A stretch of DNA of 64,000 nucleotides from Leishmania martiniquensis (taxonomy: Eukaryota; Euglenozoa; Kinetoplastea; Trypanosomatida; Trypanosomatidae): assembly GCF_017916325.1 (NCBI RefSeq), contig NC_090156.1:437501-501500 (forward strand), in the 5' to 3' direction. Below, piece by piece: positions 19,501-30,301 of the stretch; positions within the stretch are counted from its first letter, which is position 1, and every line of letters begins with the position of its first letter. Below the pieces are notes generated by a model, which saw only the letters and a program-made list of their open reading frames with translations, was not told where the DNA came from and did not search any database. Position numbers and translations under genes: made by a program.

Positions 19501-21486
19501 TAGTACTACCGCCTCGTTTACGGCCTGCTGCACTCGAGTCGCGTTCTCCGCCTGAGCCTCGTGCAGCGCCTCCTCGAGCTCCAACACTCGTTTCAGCGCC
19601 ACCGTCGAATTCGTGAAGCGAGCTCCTTCACTGCCGCTGCAGGCCGCCTGGAGCTTATCCTTGTACTGTTGCAACACCGCATCGAACCTCACCTCGAGGC
19701 TGCTCAGCTGAGACGTGTAGCGCGCTTCTGCGGCCTGTTGCGCGTCATGCACTTCTGCCTCGCGTGCAAGTTCCGCGTGCCGAAGCTGATCCTTCAGCTC
19801 CTGAATGTGTCTCAAGAGACCCTCCCTTTCTCTTTCCGACCTCTGCAGCGCCGCCTGCACCCTCTGGAGATCGCTGTCAGCGGCGGCAGTCATCTGCTCC
19901 TGCTGGCGCGCCAGACGCTCTTCCCAGGCCGTGCGCTCTCTTTCGTGCTCCTCCTTCAGCTTGGCCACCTTGGCGGCACTGGCGCTGTGTACCTTTTCTA
20001 CAGCCTCCTTGTGCACAGAAGTCAGCCGCAGCACAGCGGCGCGGTGTGCCTCCAGCTCCGCTGCCCACCGAGACTGCCACCGGGAGTCCACTTTTTCCTC
20101 CACAACGTGCAGCTGCTGCGCGACGGCTTCCGCCACCTGCACAGCGCATTGCTCGGCCTGACGCACTGCCTCCTGCTTTTCCCCCGCAATGCGGTTTAAC
20201 TCCCCGTGTAGGCCGCGTATAATGTACGCGTAGTCGTGCTGCAGGCGCAGCACGTACTCGGCCGTCTCTTCCATTGACGCGACGTGCTCGCTGGCGAGGC
20301 TTTCGTATGCCGACAGGTACTCCTGAGCAACCTGTGCCTCCCGCTGTGTATGCTCCTGCAGAAGCTTCTCCCGCAATGCTGTGATGTCCCGCATCGCCAG
20401 GTGCAGCGTCTCCAGCTGGCGCCGACTCGCTTCACGAGCCGCCGCCTCGCCGGCCGCGATCATGCGGGCGTGCTCCTCTTTCAGGAAGCGGTGCCACTGC
20501 GACTCTCGATATGCCACTTGCTCGTCCATCAGTCGCTGCCGTTCTGTCATGTCGTCTTCCAGTACACGGCGGTACTCCGCCTTGAACGACTCCACCTGCT
20601 CCTGCACGGCCGCCGCGATGCCCGCATGCTGTGCACGCTCGGTCTCGACGGTAGATTTGGCCACCGACACGAGGTGCTGCTGAAGGCGCTTCACTAGCGC
20701 GTCCTGCTGCTCTACAAGAGCAGTCTGTAGGCGAGAAACGAGAGCTTCCTCACACGCGGCGCGGGTCTCCTCGAGGCTCTCAGCACTTCGCTTCCACGCA
20801 TCGGTGACGCGCTGCAGAGCGGCTTCCAGGTGCTCCCGGCTGGTGGAGTCGCGGAATCGCACGAGCGACTCGTAGTCTGTCAAGAGCTGAGCCGTCCGCT
20901 CCGTAATGTCGTCGTCAGCGTGCCGCAGCTGCGCCTCTTCGCGCAGCTGCCGCGTGCGCTCCCGCAGATGTGCTTGCTTCTCAAAAGCATAGAGGCGCTG
21001 CAGCTCCGCCAGTTTCTCGCGGGTGCGCTGAAGCTCCACAGCCAGGCTGCCAGACGACGTGAGATGAGACTCGCCGACTTCTGCAGAACGTGACGACGGT
21101 GCCGACGGCGACGCTGGCTCCACCTTCACTGTAGCGGCGAAGGGCACATCTGAGTGTAGTGGTGGCCCTGCTGTGGCAACGCTGTCCGGCAGTGAAGCAG
21201 AGCGCATCGAAGAAGGGTCTTTCGCCTCGTCGCCATCGCCAGAACATAATGCAGAGCTGTGTCGTCCTCCTGGGTATTGCCGCGCCGGCTGCTGCTGCTT
21301 TATCGGATGTGCTTTCAGCTGTTTGCGCGCCATGTAAAACTGACGGAGTCCCTCCGATAGCGTCGATGGCAGACTTGTCGACTGTGGCAGCGACGACGAC
21401 GGCTTCGCGGGCACCGCCGCATCATCGAGGGGCACTTGCCGTTGCTGCTGCAGACGCTGCAGTGTCGTAGAGCTGTGGCTCCGCAT
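16597..21486 (-). CDS. Large coiled-coil protein
   Basis: This encodes 1629 residues from the ATG at 21484-21486. The N-terminal 140 residues are polar and low in complexity, apart from one short helix (LRQFYMARKQLKAHP). Residues about 149-1332 are an almost unbroken heptad pattern rich in Ala, Glu, Gln, Arg and Leu, with few prolines. A disordered segment follows (about 1335-1440), then short helices (LLQAKQRLRQLWDVLEVPSD) and a final coil ending near GQLFCINGTRVMDAL. No enzymatic domain is visible. Its length and composition suggest a filament or tether of the cytoskeleton, basal body, flagellum or Golgi, but the sequence does not decide which. Confidence 0.85.
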   Translation of the reverse strand: MRSHSSTTLQRLQQQRQVPLDDAAVPAKPSSSLPQSTSLPSTLSEGLRQFYMARKQLKAHPIKQQQPARQYPGGRHSSALCSGDGDEAKDPSSMRSASLPDSVATAGPPLHSDVPFAATVKVEPASPSAPSSRSAEVGESHLTSSGSLAVELQRTREKLAELQRLYAFEKQAHLRERTRQLREEAQLRHADDDITERTAQLLTDYESLVRFRDSTSREHLEAALQRVTDAWKRSAESLEETRAACEEALVSRLQTALVEQQDALVKRLQQHLVSVAKSTVETERAQHAGIAAAVQEQVESFKAEYRRVLEDDMTERQRLMDEQVAYRESQWHRFLKEEHARMIAAGEAAAREASRRQLETLHLAMRDITALREKLLQEHTQREAQVAQEYLSAYESLASEHVASMEETAEYVLRLQHDYAYIIRGLHGELNRIAGEKQEAVRQAEQCAVQVAEAVAQQLHVVEEKVDSRWQSRWAAELEAHRAAVLRLTSVHKEAVEKVHSASAAKVAKLKEEHERERTAWEERLARQQEQMTAAADSDLQRVQAALQRSEREREGLLRHIQELKDQLRHAELAREAEVHDAQQAAEARYTSQLSSLEVRFDAVLQQYKDKLQAACSGSEGARFTNSTVALKRVLELEEALHEAQAENATRVQQAVNEAVVLWSARLEECRQQQQAACDAMEQQHRTLRAALLEEVQRREQALEQKCLSQRRAHQEELQDVIRREKEASQRALEQLRHQHAAAQRDWEVEVERRVRAGEDALAVREKQLNVAEACWQRRRTEDTEAALQQLTAQVAAQHAQQLAALEEQEAILRSERAQLAQQQAVMERDIRRAVRGEMEVRLAEQLAAAEKGWAEVLEAELLQRFTTWQEFRMQELACVQQLHRQEVHLLDKHHAAQIASLQDAQRLHLTQEAEAMRAREAAWAAARTASLDAYSEAAAAKLQEVLAVEQAQWHTARERHAAQQGASIEAAAARIAERLSIAEATRAQVEEEVRASYLPVLEQQEAKTSALLAEQRLRHEEAITQVRASCAAQLKKDLDARQREHEAHVQEVREALEEQLAMERSHNVAAREACEKAASARMRDVRLLYEQQISELQQRCDALASQLCNVEAESYRQAQHVRGEQEARLRAEYEESIAGLRGAIEDRNQRYAELQASLYTRLQSEADRIHAAADKKLAHFMEEHEKRLAELLLAHEKALAEQQQRQQEELARLRARHEADLIAQACQLRKEHEAAEAALQSSWEAQQESWQKLLEDERRDRRAADERAKAAVAAAAELRVASEQRQAAVYRALDDEYRGLLEQMRHDVQMEREELARRCLEEEEQRFAAEMLQRRCARRHPTQAQSQQQLSASAHPPPVVNTPVLVTAPESHTPVARRRRSGSAVFSSVSTPAAPYPAVSLESPLLTSPAAPIELPALSPHGSRPHSHSHQSCEAVLLQAKQRLRQLWDVLEVPSDDQRTFLSYVDSLAEEAPAAELQDVLTREQRRLEAQLPLLKALTRREYVQRQLRALDGVPTLNALPVNSADAPRRSFCAADRGYDNDGAIHVTVSAPSPSPSQVFGGDENSATTSAAVSPPSKLQGEAESKQLEQLRVELRRLTEQLRHDVTQHEKEYGQLFCINGTRVMDAL

Positions 21487-24128
21487 TTCGCACCTCAGCT
21501 AAGGCTCATAGATGTGTGTGTGTGTGTGTGTGCTTGCATGTATATGCGTGTGTCTATATGTGTGTATGTGCCGGTGCGAACGCGCGAACAGGTGAAAGGG
21601 AGCGGGCTAATGCACACCCTCCTATGCGTGCCCACAAAGATAGGGAAGGGGTGGGGAAAGTTCCGCGCTCAAGAAGGCGAAGGCAGCAGCCGTGAGCAAT
21701 GTAAATTTTTTTTGGCCTTCACATCGAAAGACGGAGATGAGCAAAGGGGGCGAACCCCCCTCCCCCGAAAAAAAAATCGGACATGTGGTGTCCACGCAAA
21801 ACACCACTTAGGGGGGTGGGGTGAGTCGGCACCGTTCCCCCTACACCTCTCTGGTGGTGGTGAAGAGAGGGCGAAGGAGAAGGGTGGAGCCCCGACAAGA
21901 TCGAGAAGAGCTGTCCTCTGTGCGTCCGACTGCTCTCTTTTTTTTCCGCCTTCGGTTTCTGTTTGCTGTCGTCAACCTACAGGACAGTTCGTCCTCGACG
22001 CCCACGATCGAGCCGCCGTGCACTTCAAAAAAAAAGGCCGTCGGCTGTTCACGTATTGCTCACACGACGCTTTGAAAGAAAGGGGGAAAAAATAACCTCC
22101 GACCACCTTCGCCATACGCGACGAGCATATAGGCAGACACACAGAGCGCCAGACAGAGTGTACGCGAGTCGCGTCTTGCTTGCGTCCTTGCCCTTACGCC
22201 CGCGCTGGGTGAGCCGGGCGGTTCGCAACACATGCCCATCACAGAACAGATGAAAGACTAAGAAATGCTCTTCTGTACTATCCCTCCTTCCCTCCCCCAT
22301 CGCAATCCGTAAGCGTACGCACGTGTACGTGTCTGCCTGTCCCTCTCTCTGTGCGTGTCTGTCGGTGCAGCTTCTGATCGAAGGTTTGAGATGGGGTGGG
22401 AGAGGCAAAGCGGCAGAGAGAGAGAGACAGAGGACCATTCCTCAGGCGTGAGTTCTATGCTCTTACTGCGAAAGAATAAAAGCGTGAGAGCGGATGCGTG
22501 CATCTACGCCCGTGCGCCATTCATCTGGCTGAAGCGGAGGGGGTGTGCCAAAGCGATCGGCCCAGCCAGGACGAACGTCGCCGCCCTTTTCCGCTCTTCT
22601 TGGTCGGCGGTGGCTGTATGCGCGCGGCGCACTCCATGGCCAGCCTCCACACAGAGGGGCAGCAAACATCGCTCTTTTCTGTCTCTGTGAGCACAGACAC
22701 GCGCGCGCAGACACACTCAGCGGGAGGGGAAAGGCAAAAACAGGGGCGGACCGCCATTCAAACAGGCGGACATGTCTATCATACAAAAGATACGGCGAAT
22801 GGGGTGGGGGCGGCGCGCGAGCAGGATGAGACAAGCACACCAAGAAGGTGCGCGAAAGGTCGAGCAGGGCGAAGAAAGTGAAAGAGATGACGAGGAGAGG
22901 GGCCCCATCCTATTTTCTTTTTTGCCCCGTTGAATCCACTGCCACCCGACTGCTCCACCCGGTCGAGCGCCGCCGCGCAACGGAACGCCGACTGGCGCAC
23001 TCCGCCCGTCCGAAATGGCCGCCGTTCCTTCAAACGACATCGACGAAAGGGCAAAGTCCGCTCTGCCCCTTACCCTTCACGTTTCGCCCGGCGACAGACG
23101 CCGAGTGGTGGCGGGCCTCTGCGTGGGACGGATTGGAGCTGGCCGACACGACGGTGAGGCCAGGCGACGGCCTCCTCGCCATAGAGGAGAGAGGAAAGAG
23201 TGCCGCAATGCCCAAGACAGAGAGAGAGTGGGAGGCGCACATCAAACTTCGTCCCTGACGTGGGCGGCAAAGAGACGTACAGATGTGTGCGCGCGTGGAC
23301 CACCACATGTGGAAGCCCAAGACGTCAGCACTCGGCGAACACCGCCCCGGCAAGGCGAACGTTTCGTTGTTTTTGCAGAGGGAGGCGGATCTGATTTCAC
23401 GCACCGACCGTGCGAGAAAGAGAGAGGGAGAGGACGGGGGACAGACAGACAGAAGAGATGCGATGCGCGTCATCCTTCGCTGCTTCATGGTACACCTACA
23501 GCGCCATCACCTGTGCTTCCAAGGGCTGAGAAAGCGGATGCTGCTGTTCAACCGGACACCCCATTATCAAGTCAGCATCAGCTAAGTAGGAGTGAAGGAC
23601 AGAGGTGTTTGGACACGCTCACATTCACTGGGGCGCATGTATGCGGCCAGGAGGCCGCTGTAGGGGAGGTGTTTCTCACGACGACGCACGAGAGGCGATG
23701 CATGTACGAAGAAAGGTAATCGAAAGGGCAGGCCATCGTATGCCTCCTCATAGGCACCTGCCTTCGTCAATCAGACGAGCCAAGGACAGAGAGAGAGGGA
23801 GAGGGAGGGGGGGAGAGGTGCAGACCAAGACAAAGGAGGAAGGGGGAGCGAAAGGGAGTGGATGTGCCGCGCACATCCGCAGCAACGTTGCCTGGCTCCA
23901 GCGAAAAAAAAGCTGGCGGAGAGAAATTACCGTGCTTGATGTCTGCGGAGGGAAAACAGAAGGTACCCCCCTTCTGAAGTCCATTGAATCGCCATAGTTG
24001 TATCCGTTCCTGCAGTGCATCTTGATTTCCTCTCTCTTGTCCTCACCTTCGCCCGTGCGTCTGACGCATAATCTCGCCTGTCACCAAAACTTTGCTCAAG
24101 GAGAGTAAGCGCGGCAACGCCCCCCAAT
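21487..24128. other. Long spacer left of the retroposon
   Basis: This begins with a (TG)n run at 21513-21532 and has a pyrimidine-rich sense tract at 21637-21660, with a first AG at 21622-21623 as candidate acceptor for the coiled-coil gene. Further G/A-rich stretches follow. The region 22850-23720 is less repetitive, but neither strand gives a protein with domain structure or consistent codon bias. No tRNA-like B box seen. Confidence 0.6.
21622..21660 (-). promoter_or_regulatory. Candidate trans-splice acceptor of the large coiled-coil gene
   Basis: A CT-rich sense strand at 21637-21660 is followed by AG at 21622-21623, giving a 5'UTR of about 135 nt. More pyrimidine tracts lie further upstream, for example 21853-21890, so other sites are possible. 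Confidence 0.35.
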
Positions 24129-24138
24129 TTTTTTTTTG
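24129..24138 (-). other. Ten-base A run on the sense strand, possible retroposon tail
   Basis: The plus strand has ten T residues here, so the minus strand reads A10. It lies downstream of the DIRE and could be its A-rich tail, or an unrelated homopolymer. Confidence 0.35.
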
Positions 24139-24250
24139 CTTCCCTTCGAGCCGTTTGCAGTAGAAGAATGAACGAATCTCTGTTTTCGCGTCAGTACCAC
24201 GACACACTCAAAAGAAAATACAGTAAGCCTTCGTCCCAAACGGCCCAACA

Positions 24251-24268
24251 GAGGCGCGCGCGCGCCTC
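24251..24268. repeat. 18-bp perfect GC palindrome
   Basis: A spacer-less self-complementary sequence gaggcgcgc/gcgcgcctc, 22 bp from the larger palindrome. Confidence 0.9.
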
Positions 24269-24290
24269 CCGCCAGACGACACCGACGTGT

Positions 24291-24338
24291 CTGTGATCGT
24301 GTGTGAGGGTCTGCGCAGACCCTCACACACGATCACAG
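24291..24338. repeat. 48-bp perfect palindrome without spacer
   Basis: Two 24-bp arms are exact reverse complements meeting at 24314/24315. The left arm begins ctgtgatcgtgtgtgagg and the right arm ends cctcacacacgatcacag. On the sense RNA it would form a long hairpin. Spacer-less palindromes of this size are rare and tend to be unstable. Confidence 0.95.
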
Positions 24339-24489
24339 TTGCAAGTATTGATGTTGCCCATGGTGATATAATTTTAACCTCTTAGACACCCGTTTGCCAC
24401 ACACGCCGCTTTATGCCGAGGGAGTCCGAAAACTTTACAAACATATATATGTGTGTATGTGTGTGTGTAGGCGCATCCACACATATACA

Positions 24490-26253
24490 CACGCAGCTCA
24501 TCAATGCGCCCCAGCCCTATTGGCCCCCGCCCCTTCGGCAAAATGTGCGTCACCTGCTATGAGGTGGACGGCCGTCGAAGTCGGGGCCGCGCGGCCAGCA
24601 GGGGCTGTGAGCACCCTGAGCGAGCCGCATGCCGTGATCCGGGCCGGCAGCGCCCATGGCCCTGCTCGGGGGCGGAGGCGGTGGCGTCTGTCCTGCAGGC
24701 AGCATCGGGGTGGTGACCAGGTGCATGGCGGATAAGCTCAGGGAGGGGGGAGGGGAGCGGGCAAGCCTCAGGCCGGGGCCTTGTGAGACCCTCCGCACGG
24801 CCGCTACGACCTGCTCCACCCCACCCCCTTCGTCGCTGCGATCCGCTGCACCCCATCACATGGCGTGGCGGACCCTCGCATTGGCCTCGTCGAGTTTCCA
24901 GCGCCTGGGCCGCATCAGCGCCACCCCGGCCCCGTGTCGGGGATGCCGCCTATGCCGCACACACGCACCTGGGGCGGGCGGGCACGGGTCTCTGTGCGCC
25001 CGCTTCGCCCGGCGCTCCAGCTCCTCTCCCCTCCCGACGCTGTGCCGTGGGTGTGATGCGCCACGCCGGCTATCGCCCACAGCGCTCGCTGCCTCCGTCC
25101 CCTGTTTCCATCGGCACCACTGCCACGGGCGTCCGCGGGCAGACAGCGGCATGCGCACACAGAACCCACAGCCGTAGACACCCCACAGGGGAAAGAGACG
25201 CACAGCGCGAGTGAGGTGTGGGCAAGCGCAGCATCGCGCGAAACGTGGTGTGCTTGGTGCCCTGAGCCAGCCGAGGGCCTCCCGCTGCTCACCGGGTGCC
25301 GGGGTACCACAGCGCCAGCGCAGCAGTAGGCGCCACGCCATCCGCGCTCCGTGCAGTCACCGCCAGTCGCCAGTCGCTGCAGGAATTCAAAGCGCGGGCA
25401 CCTGCCGCCCGTGCGGACCTGGGCGGCAATGCTCTCCTCCGCACCTCGTATCCCCAACGCCATTGCTCTTCCGCTGTAGGGCGGCGGCCACCAAGAGACG
25501 CCTGTCGTCGCGTGCCGCGCAGCTGGCGTCAGCGCCTCGGGCGCAGCACATCTTGCAGGCGCATCCACTTTGGCGCGCTGCCCCACCTCACAGGAACGGC
25601 GCCGAAACGCATCGCAACGCGTCGTGCTGCACCGCTCGAGAGCCTGCGCCGAGCGCAGTGAGCGGGCCAAGAGAAGGTCAGTCTGCAACAGCAGCCATCA
25701 CACTTCCTTTTACGTTCTCTGGTTGGCCGAGTCGTCCCCGCAGCATGTCGTGTTCCAACACCGCTGCTCCACACGCAGCGTGACGGCGCTGCAGAGGATC
25801 TCTGATTCCATCGGTTCTGCGCAGAAGAGGCGGAAAGAGCTCCTGCAGCCGTCCCCCTTCCTCTGGGTACGTGCGCGCGACGGAGAGCCGCAGCGGGGCT
25901 CTGTGCAGCACTCAGCTCCACGAAGCTTTCCAGCCTCCAGGGGGCGCATGGTGGTGCTGCTTGCGCGGCGCCATTATCTGCGGAGGACGTAGAGCGTGTG
26001 AAGCCATCCGAAATGAAGCTGCAGCGCTGTCCAGGTGTCTTGAGGGGCACCGCCCCCAGGGAGTCGACGGTAGAGCGGTGAGGGCGGAAGCAACCCAGCC
26101 GCGGGTGGGCCTTGGTATTCACAAGGTCGCGCAGTCTTCGCGAGACCATGCGGGCCAGCAGCATTCGTAAATCCCCCGTCCGCGCTACAGAGCCAGTAGA
26201 GCGCGCGATCCATGCGGTGCTTGTGCGACATCAGCTGGAATAGATCGAGCCCC
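24490..26253 (-). mobile_element. Degenerate ingi/L1Tc-type retroposon (DIRE), decayed
   Basis: A very GC-rich block that differs from the repeat-laden spacers on either side. On the minus strand at 26040-26164 a frame reads ARMVSRRLRDLVN, then GCFRPHRSTVDSL. This is the reverse-transcriptase signature of ingi/L1Tc-like non-LTR elements (a RMVxxRLR helix followed by GFRxxRSTxD). The frame then breaks up: the catalytic Asp motifs are not found and several stops follow, so the element is dead. Coding-like but frameshifted GC-rich sequence continues to about 24500. Both ends are uncertain; the downstream A10 run may mark the true 3' end. It lies in the orientation of the gene cluster. I did not find the short conserved 5' signature that would distinguish DIRE from SIDER. 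Confidence 0.6.
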
Positions 26254-26421
26254 TCACTTCATTGCAGCAGAGATGTGGTCGGCGACGACGGCGCCCGTGG
26301 AAGGGGCATACTCGGCGTAGCGGCGTGCCACCTCAAGCGCGCCCAGCGCGAATAGCGTAAGGGGTGTGAAGGGGAAGAGGAGGCCATGCGGGGAGTCACC
26401 TCGGCTCCTGCAGCTGCATCG
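26254..26421 (-). pseudogene. Coding-like remnant of an unknown gene's 3' end
   Basis: This is 55 codons open from just after a stop at 26422-26424 to a TGA at 26254-26256, with no usable start. The translation includes LLFPFTPLTLFALGALEV and RRYAEYAPSTGAVVADHI, with mostly G or C in third positions. It could be the C-terminal end of a membrane or globular protein left behind next to the retroposon. I cannot name the parent gene. Confidence 0.3.
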
Positions 26422-27251
26422 CTACCCATACGCTGATCTTCTGCGTCCTCGCACTAAAAAGGCATTAGCCGACCTGCCCCACGACTTGCGCGGGGCAGCG
26501 CGGAGGATTGAATAGACGTGAGGAAAGCGGAGCAGTAAGGCTGCATTGCTGCTTCAAGAGTGACTCTGTGGGGGTTCCCTGATGGCCACATCGAAGAGAC
26601 GACGACATGCAAGGCACCTCTTTGAGAGCGACCCCGACAGCGTCCGCCTCGCCGTCCAGATCCGTCCATCGGCAGCGTCACGAGACGGGCCAGCCGTCCT
26701 CATCGTCCTTGGCAAGAAGAGAGGCGACGAATTCAGTAGGAACATGGCAGGCAGATCGCTATCAGCCCGGGGGAGGCCGGACGTTGTAAGGATGATGGCA
26801 CGGTAAGAGAAGGAAACGCGCAGATCGCTATCGGCAGGGGTGCCCCGCCTTCCACCTGCGCCCTCCGGAGTGGCGCGCGCACACACACACACAGAGAGGG
26901 CACACAACTGAAACAAACAGACAAACAAAAAAAGGGAAGCGCCATGCCAATAGAGGTGTATAACAGTCTTCCATACTGAGAGAGGGAGGGAGGGAGAGAA
27001 TGGGCGTGTGCGTGGTGGTGGAGGGGTGAGGGGTGAGGCGAGAAGAGAAGCGAGCGTAACAGACAACCCCCCGAAAAAAAAAAGAAAAAAGGCGCAGTGA
27101 CCTGTGCAAAAACGTAGACGCACCAAGAGACGAGACACGCATGGCAGGCAGCAGCGCTTGGAGAACGCATACATGCAGCCAACACTTGCGTGTGTGTGTG
27201 TGTGAAACGTTAGCGGAGGCGCAAAGATCGCGTCCGCACCAACAGTGTGGC

Positions 27252-27272
27252 GAAGAGCTCGGTGAGCTCTTC
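27252..27272. repeat. Short hairpin, 9-bp arms
   Basis: gaagagctc and gagctcttc are separated by three bases. Confidence 0.8.
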
Positions 27273-29437
27273 TCTTCTCCTGCTCCCTCCCTTGGTCGAG
27301 AAAGAGGACAGGGAAGTGTGTGCGTGTGTGTGTGCGGGTTTGTCTGAGTCTGTGTGTGTAGGGGGAGGAGGTAGGGGGAGGGGAAAAAACGGCAGATACA
27401 GCGACGCGCACAAATAATATCAATGCACACACAAAAAGGGGCAAATCCGTAAAAGAGGGGGAGGGGGAGGGCAGACTGAGCACAGCGAGTGAAGCGAAAA
27501 CGTAAAGAGACAGTAAACACACACATACACACACAAGGAGAGACAGAGAGAAGGCAAACGCGGGGGGGGGGGAAAGGGTGCACGTGGAAGGGAGGGCCCT
27601 CCTCCCCACAGACGTACCGGTGCACACCCCCGAAACAAAGCAAGAAGACAAGTCCAAACTTCGAAGACTCGCCGTATGCCATCTTTTCAGTATACCAAAA
27701 GACACACACACACATACACATCTCTCTCTACAGATATATGTATATATATATGTGTAGATGTATGTGGGCATGTGCGCGTGTGCAGACAGAGGCGCACGTA
27801 TATATGTGTGAGCGAGCTCACCAACGCGACGCAGTCCAAGCTACGGCAGCTCCCCCCGCGCGCGCTCTCCGCCTCCTCTTTTCTCCATCCTCCCACGCCG
27901 AAGCCAAAAAGAGACCCCTTTCCTCTCCAAAGAAGAAAGAAAAAAATATTCATGCTGCGCAGATCGAAAGCCAAACACACACACCCGCAAAAAAAAACAA
28001 TGCACTGAAGCGATTAAGATGAGAGCGCGGCAGTGACGGAGGAGCCACGCGCGCGAAAGGCTGAACAACAACAAAGCAAAACTGTAAAGGGTACGCACCA
28101 CCGACAGAAAGAGAGAGAGCGTGCGTCACACTACAGACGCATGCGCTGTGGGCGTCGAGGTGGCGGTGGTGGGGAGTGCCACTCAGCGTAAAAGCTGAAA
28201 GAGAAAGAAGCCAGAAGCGCCACCTTACTCACCAGAGAGCCTCATGGATGTATACACACACATATATATACATATATATGTGTGTAGACAAATTCTTTGT
28301 GATGAGAGGGGACCTGAAAAAAGAAAAACGAAATCAAATCCATTCAACAGAGAGAGAGAGAGGGAGGCCGCTCAAACATGGGGGAGGGGAGGGGAAGGCG
28401 GGCAGAAGAGATGCCAGCCTGCTACATGGCGTGGGAACGTGTGCGTGTGTATGCGAGCGAAAGAAGTTCAGGAGGGACCCCCTTCATAGAACATGCGAAG
28501 CCACGGATTGCACACACTGAGGAACGTGTGCCACGTGTGAGGGAGAGAAAGAGAGGGGGAGGGAGACTGGGTGAGGAGGTAGGGGTACTTAGGAGGTGTG
28601 AGGGCTGCTGCTTGCCCTCCTGCGTGCCCTCCTCCCCCTCTCTCCCTCTCCCTCTTTTTTCGGCAAGCACGCTTTCAGCACTACTAGCATTGCCGCCATC
28701 ACCTCACTGGCATTGAGTCCGGCAAAAGTGTCGGATGCGGAGCGAGGAAGGGAGAGAGCGCTAGACAGGCTGGCACGCTCAAAGGCACAGACTAAAGGGC
28801 GGGTCGTCGCGCCCGGCAAGCGAAGGAGACTCACACAAGCCGATTTCGATATACGCAGGTGTGGACGTGAGAGAGAGAGAAAGAGCGAAAAAAAGGCGAT
28901 AGTGAAGGAGGGGTACAAAAAAACGCGGAGGAACAGACAGAGAGAGAGCGGAGGTGTGAGGGGGTGGGTGAGAGGGAAGATGAGGTGATGGTGAGATGCA
29001 CAGGCAGACAGACGAACGCTGGTTCATATGAAGGAGGGACTGCACGGACGTCAGGAGGTGAACAGACGAAAGTACGGGAGGCACGTAGGGTGGGGGGGGT
29101 GGAGGGAGGAAAAGAGGAGGCATAAAAAAATCAAGGAAACGCACTTCTTGAAGAGCATAACGCAACGACAACGACAACGCTCATACACCATTCAAGAGGA
29201 AACGTGAAACGGACACACACGCAGGCGCGCATCCACATCTACAGCTGCATGCGGTTAGCTCATCCACATGAAGGTGGGGGAAGGGGGAAGCCGGACGGGT
29301 GGAATGGTAGCGAATACCACAGGCGAGCGCGAAGAAAGACGGGCCTGGAGGAGGAGCAGGAAATAAGGGGGCCAGAAAGTCCAAGAAGAAACACACAGAC
29401 ACAGGCACATACACATGTATCCATTCATGTATATAGG

Positions 29438-29455
29438 TATATATATATATATATA
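29438..29455. repeat. (TA)n microsatellite
   Basis: An uninterrupted TA dinucleotide run in the spacer. Confidence 0.9.
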
Positions 29456-30301
29456 CATGCCTGAATGGACGGTGGTGGTGAAGGGGGTGGGGCGAGTGGG
29501 GAGTGAAATGCGGGTATAGGAACGGGGAGAGAGAGGGGGGAGGGAAGGAGAAGGGGGAGGGAGAAGGTAGATACATATAAACGAGCATGCACATGCACAC
29601 GTAAGGAGAGCGAACACACACACACACAAGACGGGGAAGAGGGAGGGGAAAAGGCGTGTGTGTGTGTGTGAAAGAGATCTCTGTGTATGTTTCTCTGAAC
29701 ACCAAAGTAACTACAAAAGGATGCACAAGATCAACGAGGGAGTACGTCAGGACGTTAGCGGGAGACCTGAAAGAGGAGCAGTACAAAAGCGGTGATGCCA
29801 GCAAAGGCCTCCGCCTTCTTGGTGCCGCCCTCTCCCACCCCTTCCCCCGGCACCTGAAACACACACACACACACACATGCACACTCAGAGGACAAGCCAA
29901 CAGGACAGGAGAAAGCGGGAACAAGTGGGCGAAGAACGCGCGTCTGTGCGCGCCCCCCTCCTCGTCGTGCTACGCATCGCCATGGCGACAAAGGTGGGAG
30001 GGGGAGGGGGAGGAGATGGCGACGTGAGGGAGGTAGCAAGTGGTTAAACGAACCAAAGCAGCAAAGTAAATCAAGTGGAGAGCGACGCAGCGGTCACAGA
30101 GAACGCGAGCAAGCGAGATGAACAAGGACAGCAGGAACACATGTCGATAAGGGAAGGACGGTAACGGCGATGCTGGCCGATGAGGCTGAGGGGACAGGAA
30201 AACGTAGCACACGCACGCATCAGGAGACACGGAGAATGAGGGATTCCGGTGCGCAGTGGCACAGCAAGAGCAATAGATGTGGGCAGGAAGCGAGAGGAGG
30301 T

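Larger units (their letters stand above)
26422..30301. other. Long repeat-rich spacer
   Basis: Almost entirely low-complexity sequence: plus-strand GA-rich blocks (sense-strand CT), CA/TG runs and TA tracts (27727-27758, 28258-28285, 29438-29455). Open frames of up to 405 codons occur on the minus strand, but they encode runs of Cys-Val, His-Thr and Pro-Ser-Leu from the repeats and are not genes. An imperfectly spaced inverted repeat lies at 27252-27272. Confidence 0.6.

Noticed and set aside
23015..23719. 234-codon plus-strand frame in the 9-kb gap
   Set aside because: It is on the opposite strand to the cluster, is Arg/Gly/Thr-rich without structure, and overlaps a competing minus frame of equal quality.
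27252..27272. Short hairpin considered as a regulatory element
   Set aside because: 9-bp arms in simple-sequence surroundings can arise by chance in a 64-kb window; listed as a repeat only.
26554..27771. 405-codon minus-strand frame
   Set aside because: The translation is repeat sequence (Cys-Val, Thr-His and Pro-Ser runs) from CA/GA microsatellites, with no domain or codon bias.
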